Positions 1 through 6,759 of a DNA stretch of 7,614 nt are shown here, piece after piece. This stretch comes from a bacterium HR32 (GTDB lineage: Bacteria > Sysuimicrobiota > Sysuimicrobiia > Sysuimicrobiales > Sysuimicrobiaceae): positions 1-7,614 of the forward strand of contig BEII01000065.1 of NCBI GenBank assembly GCA_002898935.1. Reading direction: 5' to 3'. Positions within the stretch are counted from its first letter, which is position 1. Every line of letters begins with the position of its first letter. A program made the position numbers and the translations under genes. The notes below the pieces were generated by a model. It searched no databases. It had not been told where the DNA came from and saw nothing but the letters and a program-made list of their open reading frames with translations.

Positions 1-722
1 TGGGACCGTTCGCCCTCCGGTGGTACGGCATGATGGTGGCGGCTTCCGTGCTGGCGGGGATCTGGCTCACCCGGCGGACCGCGCCCCTGGTGGGACTGCC
101 CCAGGACCTGCCGGACCGCGTGGCCTTCCCGTTCGTCCTGGCTCTGTTGGCCGGCGCCCGCCTCGGGTACGTCGTGTCCCACCCGGCTCCGTACCTGGCG
201 GAGCCGTGGGAGATCCTGCGGGTGGACCGCGGGGGGCTTTCCTCCCACGGCGCCATCGCCGCGGGCCTGTTGTACGCCACGTGGCTCGGGCGGCGGGAGG
301 GGATCTCCCCGTGGTCGTTCACGGACGCCTGCGCCAGCTGGATTCCGCTGGCCAACGCGCTCGTGCGGTTCGGCAACTTCATGAACGGGGAGCTGTACGG
401 AGACCCGACGACCCTGCCGTGGGGTGTCGTGTTCCCCACGGCGCCGGACGCCCCCCGCCACCCGCTGCAGCTGTACGAGATCGCCACGTCCTTGCTGCTG
501 TTGACCGCAGTGCCCGGGTGGTTGCGCAGTCGCCGGTTTCCGGGCGAGGTGTTCTGGAAGACCCTGGCGGTGATGTCCGCGGTGCGGCTGCTGCTGGACT
601 TCCTGAGATCCGAGCACCGCGTGCTCGGACCGCTCGCCCTCGGCCAGGTGGCGGCGCTGGTGGTGCTTGGCGCCGCGGCCTGGTTCCTCGTACGCCACGG
701 ACCGCGCGCTGCCCGCGGCTAG
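1..722 (+). CDS. lgt: Prolipoprotein diacylglyceryl transferase (Lgt), 5'-truncated by the window edge
   Basis: Lgt is an integral inner-membrane enzyme. It moves the diacylglyceryl group of phosphatidylglycerol to the lipobox cysteine of prolipoproteins, the first step of lipoprotein maturation. The open frame runs in from the window edge: codons from position 3 read GPFALRWYGMM, the usual Lgt N-terminal motif, so the ATG at 30 is internal and the true start lies upstream. Family marks are GARLGYV in the first third; the SHGAIAAG motif with its conserved His at 246-248; the signature RFGNFMNGELYG from 366, carrying the Arg, Asn and Glu residues known to be essential; HPLQLYE; and FLRSEHR near 600-620 with the expected C-terminal Arg. 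Several hydrophobic segments fit a polytopic protein. About 239 residues are visible, so only a short N-terminal piece (perhaps 10-20 residues) is missing. It ends at TAG 720-722, 55 bases before the next gene, to which it has no obvious functional link. Confidence 0.95.
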   Translation, partial: GPFALRWYGMMVAASVLAGIWLTRRTAPLVGLPQDLPDRVAFPFVLALLAGARLGYVVSHPAPYLAEPWEILRVDRGGLSSHGAIAAGLLYATWLGRREGISPWSFTDACASWIPLANALVRFGNFMNGELYGDPTTLPWGVVFPTAPDAPRHPLQLYEIATSLLLLTAVPGWLRSRRFPGEVFWKTLAVMSAVRLLLDFLRSEHRVLGPLALGQVAALVVLGAAAWFLVRHGPRAARG

Positions 723-729
723 GTAGGGA

Positions 730-748
730 TTCGCGATCCGGGCGCGAA
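730..748 (+). repeat. Short perfect inverted repeat in the lgt-aldolase gap
   Basis: TTCGCG at 730-735 and CGCGAA at 743-748 form a six-base-pair stem with a seven-base loop. It lies 8 bases after the lgt stop and about 20 bases before the Shine-Dalgarno of the next gene. No T-run follows, so it is not a typical intrinsic terminator. It could be a weak attenuator, an operator half-site pair, or chance in GC-rich DNA. Confidence 0.3.
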
Positions 749-767
749 CCAACAGGGAGGGAGGGAC

Positions 768-771
768 GGAG
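768..771 (+). promoter_or_regulatory. Ribosome binding site of the aldolase-like gene
   Basis: GGAG at 768-771 lies six bases before the ATG at 778, within a purine-rich stretch (GGGAGGGAGGG from about 755). It supports 778 as the start. Confidence 0.55.
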
Positions 772-777
772 CGGGAC

Positions 778-1923
778 ATGGACCTTTCCGCGGTGCGTGA
801 GCGGCTGCGCGGGATGCGGGAAGAGGCTGAGCGCACGCCCCTGTCGTTCGGGTTTTCCGGGGAGCGGTACGACCCGGCCCTGGACGCCTTCGCCCGCGGC
901 GTGCGCGAGGCTTTCGAGCGTCACGGCCACCGGTTCCTGGAGGAGGGCGACGGCTCGCTGCGCTTGGTGTTCAACTTCGTGAACCCTGCGCGGCCCCGCG
1001 CCTACCGCCGCCGGGCCAAGGCCACCTTCGTGGTCGCGGTGGCGCTGGAGGCGCAGCCTCCGGCGGACGTGCTCCGGGCCGCGTACCCGCTCCTCGTGCG
1101 GTCGCTGGCCAACCTGTGCGTCTACTTGGTGCGGTCCCCCGAGGGTCTGCGCACGTACTTCGTGACGTTGGAACAGGGGTACTACGCCATCCCGGGCTCT
1201 CCGGACGACCCGGCGTACTTCGAGCGCGTCTACGAGCGGCTGCAGCCACTGGCGTGCTCCCAGCTGGTCATCGACAACGTGTTCGAGCCCGACCTGCCGC
1301 CGGAGCTGTGGGAGGGCGACGACCTCACCCGCCAGCTGGCCGAAGCTGGGGCCCGCCTGGATCGGCTGGGCCTGCTGCCCGCACCGTTCCCCATCGACCG
1401 GCTCCTGTCACCCAGGGACCTGAGGCACATCGAGCTCCTGTACGGGATCGGCGGCCTCAGCTACGGCAACCTGAGCGTGCGCAAGGACGCTGGACGCTTC
1501 TGGATGAGCGCCAGCGGGGTGAACAAGGCGAACATGCGGGTCGTGGGCCGCGACATGCTGCTCGTCAAGGGCTTCGACCCCGGGCGGGCCGCCATGGTCC
1601 TGAGCGTCCCTCCGCACGTGCAGCCCCGCAGGGTCTCGGTGGACGCCATCGAGCACTGGATGATCTACACGGAGCACCCCCAGGTGGGCGCCATCGTGCA
1701 CGTCCACGCGTGGATGGAGGGCGTGCAGTCCACGCTGGTGAACTACCCCTGCGGCACCTTGCAGCTGGCCCAGGCGGTGGCGGAGCTAGTCCGGCAGGCT
1801 CCGGACCCGGGACGCGCGGTGGTGGGGCTCAAGAACCACGGGCTCACCATCACCGGTCCTGACCTGCGCGACATCCTGGACCGGCTGGAGCGCGGGTTCG
1901 TCCGCCAGGTCCCGATGGAATGA
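778..1923 (+). CDS. Class II aldolase/adducin-family protein with a large unrecognised N-terminal domain
   Basis: The protein has 381 residues. From about residue 210 to the end it is a class II aldolase/adducin fold, a family of zinc-dependent aldolases, epimerases and dehydratases acting on small sugars or sugar phosphates. Visible marks are YGNLSVR at 229-235, the SASG loop at 244-247, the metal-binding pair H308-V-H310 and the third ligand H354 in KNHG. The catalytic acid/base position, 19 residues before the first metal His (E73 in E. coli FucA), is Asp289. L-ribulose-5-phosphate 4-epimerase also has Asp there. Of the two phosphate-binding serines before it, the second is replaced by V288. 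Only 27 residues follow H354, so the usual C-terminal helix and tyrosine-bearing tail are shortened. Residues 1-200 match no family I recognise; they contain Arg-rich, hydrophobic and aromatic stretches (YFVTLEQGYYAI near 125-136). The ATG at 778 has a suitable ribosome binding site. A zinc dehydrogenase starts nine bases downstream, implying one operon. Fold assignment is strong; reaction and substrate are unknown. Confidence 0.85.
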   Translation: MDLSAVRERLRGMREEAERTPLSFGFSGERYDPALDAFARGVREAFERHGHRFLEEGDGSLRLVFNFVNPARPRAYRRRAKATFVVAVALEAQPPADVLRAAYPLLVRSLANLCVYLVRSPEGLRTYFVTLEQGYYAIPGSPDDPAYFERVYERLQPLACSQLVIDNVFEPDLPPELWEGDDLTRQLAEAGARLDRLGLLPAPFPIDRLLSPRDLRHIELLYGIGGLSYGNLSVRKDAGRFWMSASGVNKANMRVVGRDMLLVKGFDPGRAAMVLSVPPHVQPRRVSVDAIEHWMIYTEHPQVGAIVHVHAWMEGVQSTLVNYPCGTLQLAQAVAELVRQAPDPGRAVVGLKNHGLTITGPDLRDILDRLERGFVRQVPME

Positions 1924-1932
1924 GCCAGCGGG

Positions 1933-3159
1933 ATGCAGGCCCTGGTGTTCCACCCCACCATCCCGCGGTACCTGTTGACGCGGGCCCTGGGTCAGGTGTG
2001 GTCCGCCGCCTACTGGAGCCCCGCAGCACCCATCGCCCTCCGCCAGATGCCTGAACCGCCGCTTCCCGGGCCCGAGTGGGTGCGCGTGCGCGTCCGCCTC
2101 GGGGGCATCTGCGGGAGCGACCTGCACCTGTTGACCCTGCAGACCAGCCCGGCCACCTCCGTGTTCGCCTCCTTTCCGTTCGTGCCGGGGCACGAGAACG
2201 TGGGGGTGGTGGTGGAGACCGGGCCGTCCGCGCGGGACCTGCAGCCCGGGCAGCGGGTGGTGGTGGAGCCCCTCCTCCCCTGCCGGGCGCGTGGGGTCGC
2301 ACAGTCGTGTGCACCCTGCACCCGCGGCGATTACCACCTGTGCGTGCAGACCACAGACGGCCACCTGAGCCCGGGGCTGATGGTTGGCGCGTGTCGCGAT
2401 ACGGGCGGGAGCTGGGGGGAGACGTTCGTGGCGCACAGGTCGCAGGTCTTCCCGGTGCCCGGTGGGGTCTCGGACGAGAACGCGCTGCTGAGCGAGCCCG
2501 CCGCGTGCGCCCTGCACTCCCTCCTCCGGAACCCGCCGCGCGAGGGTGCCACGGCCTTGGTGGTCGGCGGTGGCGCCATCGGCCAGGCGCTGGTGGCGTG
2601 CCTGCGGGCACTGGGGCTCGGCGTCCGGGTGGTGGCGCTGGTCAAGTACCCGCACCAGGCGGAGATGGCGCGGCGGCTCGGCGCAGACCACGCGGTGCGG
2701 CTCCGCGGCACCGACGGCCACTACGAGGAACTCGCGGAGCTGCTGCGGGCCCGGGTACTCCGGCCCATGCTCGGCAAGCGGGTGCTGGTGGGCGGGGCGG
2801 AGTGGGTGGTAGACTGCGTGGGCTCGGGCCGGAGCCTGGACGACGCCTTCCGACTCGCCGCGCCGGGCGGTACCGTGGTGGTGCTCGGGCTGGCGTCCTT
2901 CCCAGAGGGCGTGGACTGGACGCCCGTGTGGCTCAAGGAACTCCGGGTGGTCGGGAGCTACACTTACGCTTTGGAACGGTGGGAGGGCCGGGCGGTGCGG
3001 ACCCTGGAGCTCGTGCTGGATTGGATGGCCCGGGGCAGGCTCGACCTGGGCGCCCTGGTCACCCACCGGTTCCCGATCTCGCGCTATCGTGAGGCGTTCC
3101 GCACCGCGCTGGGGAAGGCGCAGGCGAACGCGTTCAAGGTCGCCTTCGCGTTCGCGTGA
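1933..3159 (+). CDS. Zinc-binding medium-chain alcohol dehydrogenase (MDR superfamily)
   Basis: The protein has 408 residues and is predicted to be a cytosolic NAD(P)-dependent oxidoreductase acting on an alcohol or polyol. Catalytic zinc residues are C60 in GICGSD and the H87-E88 pair of GHEN. A structural zinc lobe is built from C117, C126, C129 and C137; its spacing CX8CX2CX7C is wider than the standard CX2CX2CX7C because of an insert after the first Cys. The Rossmann fingerprint is GGGAIG at 212-217. The strand that follows ends VVALVK, without the acidic residue typical of NAD-specific enzymes, so NADP use is possible. The protein is longer than the usual 340-380 residues because of a lead of about 35 residues (MQALVFHPTIPRYLLTRALG) before the GroES-like fold. 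MQALVF resembles the start of related enzymes, which supports the ATG at 1933 even though its ribosome binding site is weak. It starts nine bases after the aldolase-like gene, so translation is probably coupled. Substrate not determinable. Confidence 0.9.
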   Translation: MQALVFHPTIPRYLLTRALGQVWSAAYWSPAAPIALRQMPEPPLPGPEWVRVRVRLGGICGSDLHLLTLQTSPATSVFASFPFVPGHENVGVVVETGPSARDLQPGQRVVVEPLLPCRARGVAQSCAPCTRGDYHLCVQTTDGHLSPGLMVGACRDTGGSWGETFVAHRSQVFPVPGGVSDENALLSEPAACALHSLLRNPPREGATALVVGGGAIGQALVACLRALGLGVRVVALVKYPHQAEMARRLGADHAVRLRGTDGHYEELAELLRARVLRPMLGKRVLVGGAEWVVDCVGSGRSLDDAFRLAAPGGTVVVLGLASFPEGVDWTPVWLKELRVVGSYTYALERWEGRAVRTLELVLDWMARGRLDLGALVTHRFPISRYREAFRTALGKAQANAFKVAFAFA

Positions 3160-3172
3160 GCGCAGGACGAGG

Positions 3173-3177
3173 GGAGG
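3173..3177 (+). promoter_or_regulatory. Ribosome binding site that sets the cupin start
   Basis: GGAGG at 3173-3177, inside GGGGAGGTGG (3171-3180), lies seven bases before the GTG at 3185. It decides for this GTG over the in-frame ATG at 3089, which lies inside the dehydrogenase gene and would add an Arg-rich non-cupin leader. Confidence 0.75.
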
Positions 3178-3184
3178 TGGCGCC

Positions 3185-3583
3185 GTGCAGGGGCTAGTCC
3201 GGAAGGCGGACGCCGTGGAGGAGCGGCCTGTGGACCACGCGCGGGGCGCGCAAGTACGGGTCCTGGTGGGCCCGCTGGAAGGTGCGGAGAACTTCGTCCT
3301 CCGCAAGTTCACCCTGGAGCCGGGAGGCGTCATCCCCTGCCACCGACACCCGGTGGTGGAACACGAGCAGTACGTCCTCTCGGGCCGGATCCGGCTTCAG
3401 CTGGGGGACGAGGTGCGGGAGGTGGCTGCGGGCAGCGCGGTGTACATCCCCGCCGGGGTGCCACACCGGTACGAGAACCCGGGGCCGGAGCCGGCGGAGT
3501 TCCTGTGCGTGGTCCCACACATGGTCTCGTACGAGACCGAGTGGATGGAAGAGCTCACGCCCGCGGTACCGGCAGGCTGCTAG
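3185..3583 (+). CDS. Small single-domain cupin with a four-histidine metal site
   Basis: The protein has 132 residues from the GTG at 3185, chosen for its strong Shine-Dalgarno and because the cupin fold begins soon after. Cupin motif 1 is GGVIPCHRHPVVEHEQYVLSG: H53, H55 and, at the usual Glu position (six residues before Gly67), H60. Motif 2 is GSAVYIPAGVPHRYEN with H94. Four His ligands instead of three His and one Glu recall the small manganese cupin TM1459 of Thermotoga maritima, which has a similar HxHPWEHE motif and a similar downstream segment (FLCLIP there, FLCVVP here). E59 or E61 could still take part. Such cupins can be dioxygenases, isomerases or binding proteins, so the reaction is not assigned. 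It lies 25 bases after the dehydrogenase stop on the same strand, pointing to one operon. It ends at TAG 3581-3583 and is the last plus-strand gene. Confidence 0.88.
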   Translation: MQGLVRKADAVEERPVDHARGAQVRVLVGPLEGAENFVLRKFTLEPGGVIPCHRHPVVEHEQYVLSGRIRLQLGDEVREVAAGSAVYIPAGVPHRYENPGPEPAEFLCVVPHMVSYETEWMEELTPAVPAGC

Positions 3584-3606
3584 ACCGCCGCGGCCAGGAG
3601 CCCGTC

Positions 3607-3621
3607 CGGGAAACCCTCCCG
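3607..3621. repeat. Weak hairpin in the convergent intergenic gap
   Basis: CGGGA (3607-3611) and TCCCG (3617-3621) can pair around a five-base loop. The 100-base gap between the convergent cupin and permease genes also holds GGACC/GGTCC ends at about 3624-3653. No T-run follows on either strand, so an intrinsic bidirectional terminator is not shown; Rho-dependent termination or overlapping transcripts are possible. Confidence 0.2.
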
Positions 3622-3683
3622 AAGGACCGAACCGGGGGGCGAGACCGGGGTCCCAAGCATCGCCGGTGCGGCTCCGGGGGAGG

Positions 3684-4676
3684 CTAAGCGCGCACCTCCT
3701 GCCGTTGGAACAGCACGTAGGTGGCGGCGAACAGCAGGATCACCACCGCCACCGGCGCGGTGAACTGCGGCCAGGCGATGAGGAGGCTCTGGCTCAGGGG
3801 CAACGGCGTCCCCAGCACCGCTCCCTCCAGCTGGGTGATGAGCACGGGGCCCAGGGAGCGGACCGCGGGGTTCAGGAGGGCGATCACCGTCTCCGCGTAC
3901 AAGGTGTTGGGCGAGAAGCGGGCGAGCAGCAGGTGTAGGCGCGCCTGCGCCAGCTCCTCCTCCACGCCCCCGTACTGGGTGGGCCGGACGGCCTGGGAGA
4001 CCAACGCGGCCAGCATGTCCCAGAACACCGCGAACAGGAGCCACACCGCGATGGCGGTCATGGCGGAGGTGGCCGGCTGGCGGAACACCGCGGAGAACAG
4101 CATGGCGAGGCCCATCCAGATCCCCGCGTACGCCAACGTCGCCCCCAGGAACAGGAGTCCCCGCGCCACCTCCTCGCCCCCGGGCGGCACGCCCAGCACA
4201 AAGAGCCCCATGCCCGTCACCACCACCCACAGGGCCACCAGGGTCAGGGCCAGGGTCGCCAGACCTGCCAGGAACTTGCCCAGGATGAGGGCGTCCCGGT
4301 AGATGGGCTGGCTCAGCACCCGGCTCAGGGTCCGGCGGCTGTACTCCCCGTTGATGGCGTCGAACCCAAGCGCGATGGCCGTGAGCGGGATCAAGAACCC
4401 TAGGAAGCCGACGAAGGACGGCAGCGGCTCACGGGCGGTGGTGAACAGCCGGAGGAACAAGAAGGGGTCCTCCCCGATGCTCTGGCGGATGCTCTGGGTG
4501 GCCGCGTACACCGTCCCCACCGCCGTCAGCAGCATCAGCGTCTCCAGGATCTGCATGCGCACCCCGGTCAGGTGGTCCGCCAACTCCTTGTAGACCACCG
4601 CCCACAGGCCGGTCCACGGCGAACCCTCCCGACGCGGCACGCCCTCTGCCTTCACCTCCACGGCCTCGGTGCTCAC
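3684..4676 (-). CDS. ABC-2 type transporter permease
   Basis: This is the integral membrane partner of the ATPase encoded just upstream. The protein has 330 residues, with hydrophobic segments at about 43-62, 87-106, 131-160, 173-195, 204-228 and 305-323, giving the six-helix pattern of ABC-2 permeases. The N-terminal cytoplasmic stretch [13 protein letters not shown] and the loop [24 protein letters not shown] between helices 2 and 3 are characteristic of the ABC2_membrane_2/NosY-like group. A long loop (about 230-300) before the last helix is probably extracytoplasmic. It starts at GTG 4674-4676, whose bases overlap the TGA of the ATPase gene (GTGA), with AAGGAGGTG at 4689-4681 placed correctly. 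The overlap indicates translational coupling and roughly matched output. The cargo cannot be told from sequence; relatives export drugs, lipids, peptides or polysaccharide, or serve copper-site or gliding systems. It is the last gene of the minus-strand operon. Confidence 0.9.
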   Translation of the reverse strand: MSTEAVEVKAEGVPRREGSPWTGLWAVVYKELADHLTGVRMQILETLMLLTAVGTVYAATQSIRQSIGEDPFLFLRLFTTAREPLPSFVGFLGFLIPLTAIALGFDAINGEYSRRTLSRVLSQPIYRDALILGKFLAGLATLALTLVALWVVVTGMGLFVLGVPPGGEEVARGLLFLGATLAYAGIWMGLAMLFSAVFRQPATSAMTAIAVWLLFAVFWDMLAALVSQAVRPTQYGGVEEELAQARLHLLLARFSPNTLYAETVIALLNPAVRSLGPVLITQLEGAVLGTPLPLSQSLLIAWPQFTAPVAVVILLFAATYVLFQRQEVRA

Positions 4677-5614
4677 GCCGCACCTCCTTGGGCCTCCAGC
4701 TCCTGGAAGTACCGGGCGTACACCTCGTCCAGCCCTGGGCGTTCGAGGGCGAGGCCCACGAGCTCGCCCGAGGCCACCACCCGGCGTGCGATCTCCGCCC
4801 GACAGTCCACCCGGGCCTCAACCCGGTAGGTGTCCCCGTCCATGCGCGCCACCCGCGCGACCCCCGGTACTTCCGCGAGGACCCGCTCCACTCCAGCTCC
4901 GCGCGCCTGCACGTGGATGCGGTAGGCGCCGCCCAGGACCCTTTCCCGCAGGTCGTCCACGGTGCCCTCCAGCGCCATCCGGCCCCGGTGGAACAGGCCC
5001 ACCCGGTCGCAGACGGTCTGCACCTGATGCAGCAGGTGAGAGGCCAGCAGGACGGTCAGGCCGTCGCGTTTGAGGCTGCGGATCAGGTCCAGGAACTCCA
5101 GGGCGGCCTCCGGGTCGAGCCCCAGGGTGGGCTCGTCCAGGATGGCCACTTGCGGTCGCTTGAGCAGCACGTCCGCCAGGCCCAGCCGTTGCTTCATCCC
5201 TCGGGAGAAGGTCCCGACCTTGCGGTGCGCCACCTCCGCGAGCCCCATGCGCTCCAGAACCTCCTGGATCCGTCGGTTGGCCTCTGGGGAGGGCAGCCCG
5301 TTCAGCGCCGCGGTGTAGCGCAGGTTCTCCCACGCGGTGAGCTCGTCGTAGAACCCCACGGAGTCCGGCAGGTAGCCCACGCGCCGCTTCACCTCGAGGG
5401 GCTGGCGGGTCGGATCCCAGCCGAGGACCCGGGCGCTGCCCGCGGTGGGCTCCGTGAGGCCGAGCAGCATGAGGATGGTGGTGGTCTTCCCCGAGCCGTT
5501 GGGCCCCAGGAGCCCGAACACCTCGCCGACCTCCAAGCGCAAGTTCAGGTCCTGCACGGCCACGAAGGGGCCGTACCGCTTCGTCAGCCCGAAGGTCTCG
5601 ACCGCGGCGCTCAT
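4673..5614 (-). CDS. ABC transporter ATP-binding protein (CcmA/NatA-like, ABC-2 partner)
   Basis: This 313-residue cytosolic ATPase drives the ABC-2 permease encoded directly downstream. The nucleotide-binding domain covers about residues 5-215: Walker [10 protein letters not shown] at 37-45, ABC signature FSRGMKQRL at 136-144, Walker B VAILDE at 156-161, D-loop GLDP at 165-168 and switch His193 in ASHLL. The Q-loop position (YLPD, residue 84) is Asp instead of Gln; a Glu here is common in GldA-like exporters, so this need not mean loss of activity. Residues about 228-305 form the extra C-terminal domain often seen in ABC-2 ATPases, ending with [11 protein letters not shown]. The ATG at 5614 overlaps the upstream stop as ATGA and places the first beta strand normally. 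The frame stays open far upstream, to about 6748, but that part lies over the NEW3 gene and gives a Gly/Pro/Arg-rich non-protein-like reading, so it is not included. Confidence 0.95.
   Translation of the reverse strand: MSAAVETFGLTKRYGPFVAVQDLNLRLEVGEVFGLLGPNGSGKTTTILMLLGLTEPTAGSARVLGWDPTRQPLEVKRRVGYLPDSVGFYDELTAWENLRYTAALNGLPSPEANRRIQEVLERMGLAEVAHRKVGTFSRGMKQRLGLADVLLKRPQVAILDEPTLGLDPEAALEFLDLIRSLKRDGLTVLLASHLLHQVQTVCDRVGLFHRGRMALEGTVDDLRERVLGGAYRIHVQARGAGVERVLAEVPGVARVARMDGDTYRVEARVDCRAEIARRVVASGELVGLALERPGLDEVYARYFQELEAQGGAA
4681..4689 (-). promoter_or_regulatory. Ribosome binding site of the permease gene
   Basis: On the minus strand AAGGAGGTG (4689-4681), nearly perfect against the 16S rRNA tail, precedes the GTG at 4676 with six bases between GGAGG and the start. 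It lies inside the last codons of the ATPase gene and supports the GTGA-overlap start. Confidence 0.75.
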
Positions 5615-6759
5615 CGCCGTCCGTAGCGCGATACCGCCTGCCCGACGACCACCAAAGCCGCGGCGATGAGGATCACGCCCACGATGCCCCACAGGGTGCG
5701 GGTCAGCACCGTGATCCGGAAGTCCGCGGAAGCGGACCCTTCGTTGCCGCTGGCAGTGATGGTGACCATGTAGTCGCCAGCCACCGCACGCGGGGAGGGC
5801 CGGATCCGCGCGGTCACCTCGCGCTCCTGCCGCGGGGGGATCTCGTCGATCCGCTCGGGCTCGAACGTCACCTCCCAGCCGGAGGGGGGCGAGGCGGACA
5901 GCGATACGTTGCGCGCGGGCGCGGAGCCCTCGTTGCGCACGAGCACCCGCAGGGGCTCCGTGCCCCCGGCGTAGGCGCGTCCGGACAGCCGACCCTCGGG
6001 TGCCGTCACCCGTAGCTCCGGCCGGCCGGTCACCTCCGCCACGAGCCGCACCGAGGCGCTCGCCCCGCCGCCCGCGGCCCGCACCGTGATGGGGTAAGTG
6101 CCCGCAGGTGTGTCCTGAGGCAGGTTCACCTCGACCTCCACCTCCCGGGACTGTCCGGCTTGCACGGGCAGGCTCGTGACCTGCTGGCCCAGTAGGCTGA
6201 AGTTCACCTGGAAGCGCCGGGGCGCTTGCGCGTCCAGCTGCACCAGCAAGTCCTGGTCGCTGTCGTTGCGCAGGGTCAGGCGGTAGCGGAAGCTGGAGGT
6301 AGCCGGGCCGCGCAGGGTGGGCAGCTCTGCCTCGAGGCTCAGGCGCGGCGGCAGTACCTGGCCCAGGGTGATCTGCAGGGGCAGGGCCGCGGTGCCGTTC
6401 TGGCCCGTGGCCACCACCTGGAACCGGTACGTGCCCGACCGGACTCCCCGCGGTGGCTCCAGCCGCAGGGTCACGGTGGCCTCCCCGTCGGGGATCACGG
6501 ACACCGCCTGCACCACCCGCCCGCCTGCCAGGAACCGCACCCGCCACCCGCGGGGCGCGTCCACCACCCGGAGCTGTACCACCTGCGGCGGCAGGCCGAA
6601 GTTCCGCACGTTCAGGGTGATGGAGACAGGCTCTCCAGCCCGCACGGTCTGGGCGGGGTACTGGGTGTAGACTGCCAGCCCGCGGAAGGCGGGCGCCGCC
6701 TGCACCGGGCTCAAGAGCGCCAGCGCGGCCAACAGCGGGATGAGCCAAACTCTACGCAC
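5611..6759 (-). CDS. Secreted, membrane-anchored NEW3-domain protein (COG1470-like)
   Basis: The protein has 382 residues from the GTG at 6759. A signal peptide is clear: MRRVW, a hydrophobic core [11 protein letters not shown], and a cleavage site near VQA-AP (21/22). Three Ig-like beta-sandwich repeats of about 100 residues follow, at about 28-133, 138-243 and 247-352. Each has the NEW3-style pattern of a beta strand with N-G or N-D turns (NVRNFG, TLRNDSD, LVRNEGS), a mid-repeat segment such as P-GW-V-F (clearest in repeats 1 and 3; RFQVNF in repeat 2), and an end like [16 protein letters not shown] or AGDYMVTI. One transmembrane helix (about 356-374) and an Arg-containing tail (SRYGRR) anchor it, leaving the repeats outside the cell. 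It precedes the ABC ATPase with an ATGA overlap, so it is probably an extracytoplasmic partner of the transporter, perhaps in substrate binding, scaffolding or cell-wall contact. That role is inferred from gene order only. Confidence 0.87.
   Translation of the reverse strand: MRRVWLIPLLAALALLSPVQAAPAFRGLAVYTQYPAQTVRAGEPVSITLNVRNFGLPPQVVQLRVVDAPRGWRVRFLAGGRVVQAVSVIPDGEATVTLRLEPPRGVRSGTYRFQVVATGQNGTAALPLQITLGQVLPPRLSLEAELPTLRGPATSSFRYRLTLRNDSDQDLLVQLDAQAPRRFQVNFSLLGQQVTSLPVQAGQSREVEVEVNLPQDTPAGTYPITVRAAGGGASASVRLVAEVTGRPELRVTAPEGRLSGRAYAGGTEPLRVLVRNEGSAPARNVSLSASPPSGWEVTFEPERIDEIPPRQEREVTARIRPSPRAVAGDYMVTITASGNEGSASADFRITVLTRTLWGIVGVILIAAALVVVGQAVSRYGRR

Noticed and set aside
20..982. Plus-strand frame of 320 codons spanning lgt and the start of the aldolase gene
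   Set aside because: It is a +1 shadow with low-complexity Gly/Arg/Pro content that crosses two convincing genes.
1..3159. Idea that glycerol-1-phosphate released by Lgt feeds the neighbouring aldolase and dehydrogenase
   Set aside because: Nothing in the sequence supports it. The dehydrogenase is not a glycerol-1-phosphate dehydrogenase family member, and lgt is separated by a 55-base gap with a hairpin.
3089..3184. Longer cupin start at ATG 3089
   Set aside because: It would overlap the dehydrogenase by 71 bases and add an Arg/Ser-rich leader. The GTG at 3185 has a strong ribosome binding site and fits the cupin fold.
1786..3333. Long open reading frame (515 codons) on the minus strand, antisense to the dehydrogenase gene
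   Set aside because: Its translation is rich in Arg, Pro, His and Gly with no domain motifs, and it mirrors a clear zinc dehydrogenase. Long antisense frames are expected at this GC content.
3584..3683. Intrinsic bidirectional terminator between the convergent blocks
   Set aside because: Only short stems of about five base pairs were found and no T-run on either strand, so it is listed only as a weak hairpin.
5615..6748. In-frame upstream extension of the ABC ATPase to 691 residues
   Set aside because: The extra part reads the NEW3 gene in another frame and is Gly/Arg/Pro-rich. The ATG at 5614 with its ATGA overlap gives a normal ABC ATPase.
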